A stretch of 12,726 nt of DNA from Dictyocoela muelleri. Its lineage: Eukaryota > Microsporidia. Position 1 is the stretch's first letter; every line of letters starts with the position of its first letter. Of this stretch, positions 6,773-12,726 are shown piece by piece. The stretch is taken from NCBI GenBank assembly GCA_016256075.1, contig SDVU01000513.1, positions 1 through 12,726 on the forward strand, in the 5' to 3' direction. A program made the position numbers and the translations under genes. Below the pieces are notes generated by a model. The model was not told the origin of the DNA and did no database searches. It worked only from the letters and a program-made list of their open reading frames with translations.

Positions 6773-6823
6773 CCCGAGAAAAGTTGTCCATAAGCCCGAG
6801 AAAATGGTCTATAATTATTAAAT
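6771..6823 (+). repeat. Direct repeat flanking copy C, right
   Basis: Contains CCCGAGAAAAGTTGTC and CATAAGCCCGAGAAAATGGTC, then TATAATTATTA. It aligns with the left flank at about 6286-6332 and touches the tRNA-like head of copy C. Confidence 0.65.
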
Positions 6824-7096
6824 AATCTGCATCACTTATAAAATAATTATTACAAATTCAAAATTATTTAAATTTTATATTTTATTATAAAAATTCTATT
6901 AATTTCATAGATATATTAAAAAGTTCATTCAAAGGAAATTTTTTAAAAAACAAATTTATTATTTTTAATCACGCAGGAACTGATTAATAATTATTCTATT
7001 TATTAAAATTAATAAAAAAATCAAGAAAATATTTTAAATTGTATATCTTTTATAATTTTTTATTATTATTTTTTTATATAATTTATTCAATCAAAA
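6824..7096. other. AT-rich spacer downstream of the Sec7 gene
   Basis: Very AT-rich, with no gene, RNA or tandem repeat recognised. It is the 3' flank of the Sec7 gene on the minus strand. Confidence 0.5.
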
Positions 7097-7097
7097 T

Positions 7098-10000
7098 TTA
7101 TTTTTTAGTTTCTTTTTCTTTAATAATTTGAAATTCTTCAATTTTAAATTTTCTGCAGATCTCAGCAATTTCGAATAAATACAAATCACCAAAACATTTC
7201 GTTTTAGAATAATTACCATTAAAATGCCCATTTTTGTCTTTACAATATTCATTTTTATTATCATCACTTTTGAAATCTTCATTAAAATTATCACTTTTAA
7301 AATCATCATTAATATTATCATCTTTAAAATCCTTATTACTAAATTCATTATTTTCACAACAAATAACTTCACCATCAATAGTCTTTAGAATTCTTTTTTT
7401 AAACATTTTTTCAAAAGGAATATTTTTAAATTTATTTATAACATCGGGATATTGAAATAAAAAATTAGACATAAAAGGTATACTACTGAATAATAAATTA
7501 GTAATCCATAGACTATATTTCAAAATTTCCCCTGATTTTGATCTACTGTAGATGAATATAAGATCTGAATATATTTCTTTTAAATATTTATCAATTTCAA
7601 CGAATGTATGATTTTCTTTAAAGTAATTAAAGTTAGAGTTATACATTTTAATAATATTATTATTATCATTAACATTAACATTGTTATTAATATTATTAAT
7701 ATAATTATTAATATTTCTATAATCATTATATTTAATATCATTATGATAATCATTATTAATACCTTTCTCCTTTCTTTTGAATCTTTTTAAAACTTCAAAA
7801 ATACAAAGCCTTTCTTTTCTTAAAATATGTTTTTCTAAAAATTTACTATTCAAAAATGAAACTCTAGAAATTAATAATTTCAATAAAATTTCATCAGTTA
7901 GATAATCAGGGTAAAGCTCGATTATTTGTAATTCTGAATATTTACAGTTAAGATTATGGGAATTTTTTTCTTCAATATTATCATCTTTTATATAATTGTC
8001 ATCTTTAGTGTTGTTTGTATCATTATCTTTATTATCATCGTTATTATTATTATTATCGTTATTATTGTCATTATTATTATCACCTTTAGAATCGTTATCA
8101 CCTTTACAATGTTTATCACAATCAGAGTCTTTATCACCTTTAGAATGTTTATCACAATCAGAGTCTTTATCACCTTTAGAATCTTTATTATTAAATTTTT
8201 TTATTTCAATTTTGTATAAAAACTTAACAACGTCCTTATTAACATTAACAAGAACTTCAAATCCTTTTCCTGTATCACTTAATGAATATAAAAAATTATC
8301 AGTTAATTTTAACGAAAGTAAATATTTCTTAACTTCATTTCGTTCAACACAATGAATAATTAATTTAAATTCTTCTATTTCTAATTCATAAAACTTATCC
8401 ATGAGTTTTAATAAATGTGTAGTATTTTTAATAAAGAAGAGTAGTTTTTCGAAATTATCAATGTTGTTATTAACGCTAATGATATTATTACTTTCAATAT
8501 TAAGATTTTGATTTTCATTCACATTTTGATTTTCTTTCCTATTAATAATTTCATTACTATTAATAATTTCATTACTATCAATTTTTACCTTAATAGTTTC
8601 ATTGCTATTAACCTTATTATCTTTTGCATGATTAAAATTCTTAACATTTATAAGCTCATCTTTGATTAAAGAAATTCTTAATGCATTTTTAGAAAGCAAT
8701 TTATAAATCAAGAAATCTAAAGTATCAAGATCTATTGATTCAAATTTCAAATTATTTTTCTTTGAGAAATAAATATTAAGCAAATAAATAATAATTCTTA
8801 AATATAAATCATCAGTTATACTGCTTATTATTCTTATAAAAATTTCGAGTTCATCTTTAATTTGATTTAAAGGTGAATTAATAATAAATTGAATAGGTAT
8901 TTTTAGTATAAAATATGAATCGTAGGAGTTTATGTTTTTAAATAAAGTGAATAATAGTTTAAAAAATTCATTTTTATCGAGATTACAAGTAACATTATCA
9001 TTGTTATTAATATCATGCGTATTAATATCATTAGTAATATTATTTTTAATATTTTCATTGTTAAAACTTTTTTCATTATTAATATAATCATTATTATAAC
9101 TTTTTTCATTATTAGTATCTTCATTGTTATAACTTTTTTCATTATTACTTTTTAATCTGTATAAATCAACTATCATATCTCTAATCTTAAAATTCATTTT
9201 TAATTCATGACAAATATTGATAAAAGTATCTATTTTAGTGTTATATTTATTGATTAAAAAATCTATTTTAATTGTGTTGATTATGTTTTGGTAAGTCTTG
9301 ATGTGACAATTGAAGCATATATTGTTGATCAATGTGAATGTGCTTAAGCGGTGAAATTTATTTTCATTATAAAAATCATTTTGATCTTTCAATTTATCTT
9401 GATCTTTCAATTTATCTTGATCTTTCAATTTATCTTGATCTTTCAATTTATCTTGATCTTTACATTTATCTTGATCTTTCAATTTATCTCGATCTATACA
9501 TTTATCTTGATCTTTGCATTTATTTTGATCTTTACATTTATTTTGATCTTTACATTTATTTTGATCTTTCCATTTTTCTTGATCTTTACATTTATCTTGA
9601 TCTTTATTTTCACAATATATCAAATCATTAGCATCAAAATACTTTTTATGAAGCATAACATAAATAGAATGTTTATCTAAATCAAAATTATTCTTAGGAA
9701 ACTTCAATTCATATTTTTTTATTGATTCATAAATGAATTCTAATTCATTATCAGTTAGTGACTTTAAATTACATTTTCTGAGATTGTTAATGAATGATTG
9801 TTTAGAATCTTTATTTTTTATAAATTGGTTGTGAAGATTTGTATTGAGAAGAATTATTCCATATGTTAAGATGTAAAGTGTTTCTGGTAGAATGTTAAAT
9901 TGTTTTGAAAATTGGTTTGTAAATTGTTTGTCTATGTGAGTTACTGTTCTATTTATGATTTGTGATTCACCTGGTAAAATGAAAGATGAAAAAATTTTTC

Positions 10001-11843
10001 TTATTAGGATAAGAATTTTTTGAACTCTTAAAGGGTCTGTTGTGTTTTTATTGAAAGAGTTATTATTATTAAGTTCATTATTATTTAATTTATTACCAGT
10101 TTCTTCATTATTATTTTCTTTAGTAACTTCAAAATGATCTTCATTATTATTATATTTCTGATCATATTTCTCATTTTTGCTCCTGATAATTATTTCTTGT
10201 TTATGCAGATTTTTATTTCTTTTATAGTTTCTGTTTTTATGCATTATCCAATCATCTCTAAAAGTCACCAAAAAATTATCTAAAAATTTTTCATTTCCAT
10301 TTTTTGTCAAAAACTTACCTAAAGTTGAATAATCGATATTTTCCGAATATCTTAAAAATGCATAAAAATCATCTTTTAATAATTCATGCAAAGATTCAAA
10401 TGATGATGCATTAAAATCATCAATTGCTTTGTCTATCGAATAATATTTTTCATAATTTTTATTTTTGTAGAAATTTCCAAACTTACAAACTATACATGAA
10501 TGGTATTTGTCACTTTTATGATTAAAATTTTTATTATGATTAAAATTGTTATTATAATTAAAATTGTTATTATAATTAAAATTGTTAATATCATCTCCAT
10601 TATTATCATTGTTCTTGTATTTAGTATTTTCTTTAATAATGTTGTATTTATTATTAATATTATTTGTCTTTATAAAATCATCGATTGCTTCAATATTCAT
10701 CATAAAAATTTTCTTCAAATCTTTCCGCTTTAATAAAAAATTGAAATTCAAAACTTCAATTAGAGGTAATTCTAAAAAAATATAATCTCGTTTATAATTA
10801 AAGTAAAGATATGTATCAAGAGGATTAAAAAGAATTAATGATTCGGCAATATTTTTATCATTCCAGTTATTGAAAGCTAAAATCGGCAACTCCTTTCTTT
10901 TTAACTTTAGTTTATTAAGTTGTAAATTTGATAAATCTATAGATGATAATGTGTTTATTATCGTTTTATCAATTGTTTTTATCTTTTCATAAATGTTATT
11001 AATAATATTTTCAATTTTAATTTCATTATTATCTTTAATTTTGTTTTTTATCAATTTATTTTTAATAATTTTTTTAATTTTTGAAAATTTATTTCTGTGA
11101 TTAATAAATTTTAAAAAGACTTTGAGAAGTTCATTTTTAATAATTTTATTATTAATCGTATTTAATGCAAAAAAGATTTTATAAAAGATTTCCAAATATA
11201 TTGATAATTCATTATTGATATTATTAATAATATTATTATAAAAATCATTATCATAATTTTCATTTTCATGTTCATCATATTGAATAATATTATCTTTATT
11301 ATATTGATTATTACTTTCTTTATCATATTGATTGATATTATCTTTATTGATATTATATTTATTGATATTATCTTTATTGATATTTTCTTTATTGGTATTA
11401 TCTTTATTGATATTATCTTTATTGATATTATCTTTATTGATATTATCTTTATTGATATTATCTTTATTGATATTATTAAATTCATTACTCTTTATTTGTT
11501 TATTAAAAGTCATGATTTTATTCCGATTATTTTTTATAAAATTATTGACAAGATATTTAAAATAGAAATATAAAATCAGGTCTGTATCGTTTTCATACTT
11601 TGAAAATTTAAGTGATATAACTTGATTAGGTATTGTAAGTTTAAGTATATCTAATGATTCTATTAATTGGTAAATATCAAAGTTTGTATATTTCTTCAAC
11701 TTTGACAATAGCGATTCTTCTGAGCTTGGAGATGTGGATTTAGATTCTGAGTTTTCTTTGTTATTAATCAGTTGGTGAAGAATTTGGTTGATTGTGTTGT
11801 TTTTGAATTTTTTTGTTTTTAGAAGTTGTTGTCTTGCATCCAT
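7098..11843 (-). CDS. SEC7: Sec7-domain ARF guanine-nucleotide exchange factor (large Golgi type), inflated by repeats
   Basis: The protein (1581 aa) is an exchange factor that loads GTP on ARF GTPases at Golgi membranes to start vesicle coat assembly. The Sec7 domain spans about 473-716. Its first half (AIDDFN from 473, then GKFL) is separated from its second half by an Asn-rich insertion of about 70 residues (533-602). The second half holds FILPGESQ (621-628) with the catalytic glutamate finger Glu626, and LLNTNLHNQFIK from 665, matching the family's MLNTDLHNP motif. The next helical part (about 825-895, KIDTFINICHELKMNFKIRDMIVDLYRL) resembles the HDS1 region of Sec7/BIG proteins. Large size and flanking helical regions fit the Sec7/BIG/GBF group rather than small cytohesins. 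Six or more in-frame tandem repeats rich in Asn, Asp and Lys interrupt it. The start is set by CCC directly upstream (11844-11846); the frame is open throughout. On the coding strand AATAAA overlaps the stop. Confidence 0.93.
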   Translation of the reverse strand: MDARQQLLKTKKFKNNTINQILHQLINNKENSESKSTSPSSEESLLSKLKKYTNFDIYQLIESLDILKLTIPNQVISLKFSKYENDTDLILYFYFKYLVNNFIKNNRNKIMTFNKQIKSNEFNNINKDNINKDNINKDNINKDNINKDNTNKENINKDNINKYNINKDNINQYDKESNNQYNKDNIIQYDEHENENYDNDFYNNIINNINNELSIYLEIFYKIFFALNTINNKIIKNELLKVFLKFINHRNKFSKIKKIIKNKLIKNKIKDNNEIKIENIINNIYEKIKTIDKTIINTLSSIDLSNLQLNKLKLKRKELPILAFNNWNDKNIAESLILFNPLDTYLYFNYKRDYIFLELPLIEVLNFNFLLKRKDLKKIFMMNIEAIDDFIKTNNINNKYNIIKENTKYKNNDNNGDDINNFNYNNNFNYNNNFNHNKNFNHKSDKYHSCIVCKFGNFYKNKNYEKYYSIDKAIDDFNASSFESLHELLKDDFYAFLRYSENIDYSTLGKFLTKNGNEKFLDNFLVTFRDDWIMHKNRNYKRNKNLHKQEIIIRSKNEKYDQKYNNNEDHFEVTKENNNEETGNKLNNNELNNNNSFNKNTTDPLRVQKILILIRKIFSSFILPGESQIINRTVTHIDKQFTNQFSKQFNILPETLYILTYGIILLNTNLHNQFIKNKDSKQSFINNLRKCNLKSLTDNELEFIYESIKKYELKFPKNNFDLDKHSIYVMLHKKYFDANDLIYCENKDQDKCKDQEKWKDQNKCKDQNKCKDQNKCKDQDKCIDRDKLKDQDKCKDQDKLKDQDKLKDQDKLKDQDKLKDQNDFYNENKFHRLSTFTLINNICFNCHIKTYQNIINTIKIDFLINKYNTKIDTFINICHELKMNFKIRDMIVDLYRLKSNNEKSYNNEDTNNEKSYNNDYINNEKSFNNENIKNNITNDINTHDINNNDNVTCNLDKNEFFKLLFTLFKNINSYDSYFILKIPIQFIINSPLNQIKDELEIFIRIISSITDDLYLRIIIYLLNIYFSKKNNLKFESIDLDTLDFLIYKLLSKNALRISLIKDELINVKNFNHAKDNKVNSNETIKVKIDSNEIINSNEIINRKENQNVNENQNLNIESNNIISVNNNIDNFEKLLFFIKNTTHLLKLMDKFYELEIEEFKLIIHCVERNEVKKYLLSLKLTDNFLYSLSDTGKGFEVLVNVNKDVVKFLYKIEIKKFNNKDSKGDKDSDCDKHSKGDKDSDCDKHCKGDNDSKGDNNNDNNNDNNNNNDDNKDNDTNNTKDDNYIKDDNIEEKNSHNLNCKYSELQIIELYPDYLTDEILLKLLISRVSFLNSKFLEKHILRKERLCIFEVLKRFKRKEKGINNDYHNDIKYNDYRNINNYINNINNNVNVNDNNNIIKMYNSNFNYFKENHTFVEIDKYLKEIYSDLIFIYSRSKSGEILKYSLWITNLLFSSIPFMSNFLFQYPDVINKFKNIPFEKMFKKRILKTIDGEVICCENNEFSNKDFKDDNINDDFKSDNFNEDFKSDDNKNEYCKDKNGHFNGNYSKTKCFGDLYLFEIAEICRKFKIEEFQIIKEKETKK
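7258..7340 (-). repeat. 27-bp in-frame tandem repeat near the Sec7 protein C terminus
   Basis: Encodes three 9-residue units of the type DFKSDNFNE (about residues 1502-1529). Confidence 0.7.
8040..8190 (-). repeat. 36-bp in-frame repeat and Asn/Asp tract in the Sec7 gene
   Basis: Encodes KGDKDSDCDKHS-type 12-residue units (about two and a half copies, 8095-8185), followed on the coding strand by a run of Asn and Asp codons (about 8040-8080). Confidence 0.75.
9063..9150 (-). repeat. 33-bp in-frame repeat in the Sec7 gene
   Basis: Encodes 11-residue units NNEKSYNNDYI, about two and a half copies, just after the HDS1-like stretch. Confidence 0.75.
9379..9612 (-). repeat. 18-bp in-frame minisatellite, about 13 copies, in the Sec7 gene
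   Basis: The plus strand reads GATCTTTCAATTTATCTT repeated; it encodes KDQDKL or KDQDKC hexapeptides (residues about 745-822). Four identical copies in a row at one end suggest recent expansion, while the other end has mixed variants (KDQNKC, KDQEKW, IDRDKL). Confidence 0.92.
10508..10590 (-). repeat. 18-bp in-frame repeat in the Sec7 gene (Asn/Phe-rich)
   Basis: Encodes NYNNNF / NHNKNF hexapeptides, four copies, upstream of the Sec7 domain (about residues 419-446). Confidence 0.8.
11331..11475 (-). repeat. 15-bp in-frame minisatellite, about 10 copies, in the Sec7 gene
   Basis: The plus strand reads ATTGATATTATCTTT repeated; it encodes NINKD pentapeptides (about residues 123-171). Several copies are identical; variants include TNKEN and INKYN. 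Confidence 0.92.
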
Positions 11844-11846
11844 GGG
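11844..11846 (-). promoter_or_regulatory. CCC start-site motif of the Sec7 gene
   Basis: On the coding strand CCC abuts the ATG (AAACCCATGG). A TTTAAATAAA stretch lies about 20-30 bases further upstream (near 11865-11874). Confidence 0.6.
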
Positions 11847-11875
11847 TTTATGCGTAGTTGTTTTATTTAAAATTG

Positions 11876-11960
11876 AATTAATTGTTTTGAAAAATAAATT
11901 AATTGTTTTGAAAAATGAATGAATTTATTTTGAAAATTAAATTAATTTTTTTTGAAATGT
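11876..11960. repeat. 21-bp imperfect tandem repeat upstream of the Sec7 gene
   Basis: About four copies of ATTAATTGTTTTGAAAAATA. The first two are nearly identical and the last two are degenerate. The array lies 30-120 bases upstream of the Sec7 start codon. Confidence 0.7.
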
Positions 11961-12054
11961 GATAGAATAATGTTTATTTTATTAATTTTTATAAAAAAAA
12001 ATAATTTTATTATCTGAATGATTTATTTTAGATTTATAACTTTGCGAATTTTAT

Positions 12055-12482
12055 ATATATATTATATGCTGACAACATCCATAGCTGCCTACCCGGAGAC
12101 TTATCTCCGGCTTTGCTCTTTAGATCATTTGTATTGATCTTAAAATAATACGTCACCCCAAGTCATTCGGAGATTATTTTGATACTTTTTTTTCGTTTTA
12201 TACATGATGCAGCAAGATACAGATAATTAGAGGCCCTTTCATATTTTTTTTCTTTTTCACTACTTTTTGTCAAGATGCGTCGACGTACTCATACCTGAGA
12301 GAAGGCCTTCATTTTAATTTCTACATTAACATGAACTTATTCAGCTATATAAAACAATATTTCTACTAAAGTTATGAACCGATTAATGCCAATTCCGATT
12401 TGTTATTTAAGTGACTTTAAAATAATCGAACCATAATACTTAAATGTTATATTCAAGAGTGTTTACACCTGAGACAACCATC
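12055..12482 (-). mobile_element. tRNA-derived SINE-like element, copy D
   Basis: On the minus strand the head has an A-box-like TTGTCTCAGGTG (12477-12466) and a B-box-like GGTTCGATTAT (12432-12422). Next to the A box it shares ACACTCTTGAA with copy C. The body keeps TATAGCTGA and a version of the 20-base block of copies A and C near 12205-12224. The 3' part has a perfect hairpin CCGGAGA / TCTCCGG with a 4-base loop (12093-12110) and the 24-base block at 12066-12089 identical to copy C. It ends in an AT tail (TAATATATATATA). No convincing target-site duplication was seen. Confidence 0.8.
12093..12110 (-). other. 3' hairpin of copy D
   Basis: CCGGAGA, 4-base loop, TCTCCGG: a perfect 7-bp stem. 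The matching place in copy C keeps five of the pairs (6364-6377). In copy A it is eroded (near 2793-2807). Confidence 0.7.
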
Positions 12483-12657
12483 CTTTATTTTTAAAGCTAT
12501 ATGTACGAATCTTTACGTGCGCATTGAGAAAACATTATGAATAGTTTTTATATTTGCATGAAATATTATCAAGAAAAAAGTTTTGAAATTATCAAAAAAT
12601 AAAGTCTAAAAGGTTGAAAAACACTTAAACCCCCCATCGTAAAAAAATATTTTTTAA
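12483..12657. other. Spacer between copy D and the last gene start
   Basis: AT-rich with no gene or repeat seen. It holds a run of six C at 12630-12635 followed by ATCG, unusual in this composition but without an ATG. Confidence 0.4.
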
Positions 12658-12660
12658 CCC
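12658..12660 (+). promoter_or_regulatory. CCC motif before the partial gene at the right edge
   Basis: CCC lies seven bases before the ATG at 12668, following a T-rich stretch. The spacing is longer than at the other genes (0-2 bases). Confidence 0.4.
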
Positions 12661-12667
12661 ATCTAAA

Positions 12668-12726
12668 ATGAATAAAAATCAAGAAATTGAAATTTTGTTA
12701 AAATCAAAATTAATAAAAACTAATAA
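12668..12726 (+). CDS. Probable 5' end of a gene, product unknown, cut by the window edge
   Basis: An ATG preceded by CCC opens a frame that stays open to the last base. It encodes MNKNQEIEILLKSKLIKTN, 19 residues and continuing. The in-frame stop upstream (12626-12628) has no other ATG after it, so this would be the start. The fragment is hydrophilic and Lys-rich and I do not recognise it. The gene call rests on the start motif and the open frame alone, and 59 bases is too short to be sure. Confidence 0.42.
   Translation, partial: MNKNQEIEILLKSKLIKTN

Noticed and set aside
7956-11573. Long Ile/Leu/Ser-rich plus-strand reading frames opposite the Sec7 gene that look like membrane proteins
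   Set aside because: They are the reverse complement of Asn/Asp/Lys codon repeats. They lack a start motif and their apparent hydrophobic segments follow the minisatellite periods exactly.
7098-11843. The Sec7 gene as a pseudogene, or a Dictyostelium or Plasmodium origin inferred from the Asn-rich linkers
   Set aside because: A frame open for 1581 codons with every repeat period a multiple of three and intact catalytic motifs argues for a live gene. The Asn richness alone would fit those organisms, but the CCC-ATG starts at all genes point to microsporidia instead.

Overview
The window looks like nuclear DNA of an AT-rich, intron-poor eukaryote, most likely a microsporidium with an expanded, repeat-laden genome (Hamiltosporidium, Edhazardia or Anncaliia would fit; the genus is a guess). 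Three things support this. The three compact conserved proteins are uninterrupted, clearly eukaryotic, and in two cases shorter than their usual homologues. All four complete genes carry CCC or CCCC at or within 2 nt of the ATG, which is the known microsporidian start-site signature. AATAAA overlaps or lies within a few bases of every stop codon.

Layout, left to right. Positions 1-171 are a 22-bp tandem repeat running off the left edge. 209-1309 (+) is the catalytic subunit of eukaryotic queuine tRNA-ribosyltransferase. A 286-bp convergent spacer holds degenerate repeats with hairpins. 1596-2276 (-) is a small BAR-domain protein. An 880-bp divergent spacer contains a decayed short element. 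3165-4730 (+) is CCT5, the epsilon subunit of the TRiC/CCT chaperonin. 4731-7097 is a gene-free, mobile-element-rich block. 7098-11843 (-) is a 1581-residue Sec7-domain ARF exchange factor, heavily inflated by in-frame minisatellites. 11844-12667 contains another short element. 12668 to the right edge is the probable start of a further gene.

The most interesting content is non-coding. Four diverged copies of one dispersed element of about 430-450 bp (A 2530-2835, B 5010-5389, C 6325-6772, D 12055-12482) share blocks of sequence. In three of them the 5' head carries degenerate tRNA-type A and B boxes; the majority of the three aligned copies restores the canonical pol III B box GGTTCGAATCC. 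I read this as a tRNA-derived SINE family. Between copies B and C lies an 866-bp AT-rich, non-coding element (5390-6255) with terminal inverted repeats of about 67 bp, 42 bp of them perfectly matched. It looks like a MITE that truncated copy B.

The genes are unrelated housekeeping functions (tRNA modification, membrane shaping, protein folding, Golgi traffic) and do not form a pathway. They sit on both strands, each with its own start-site motif.
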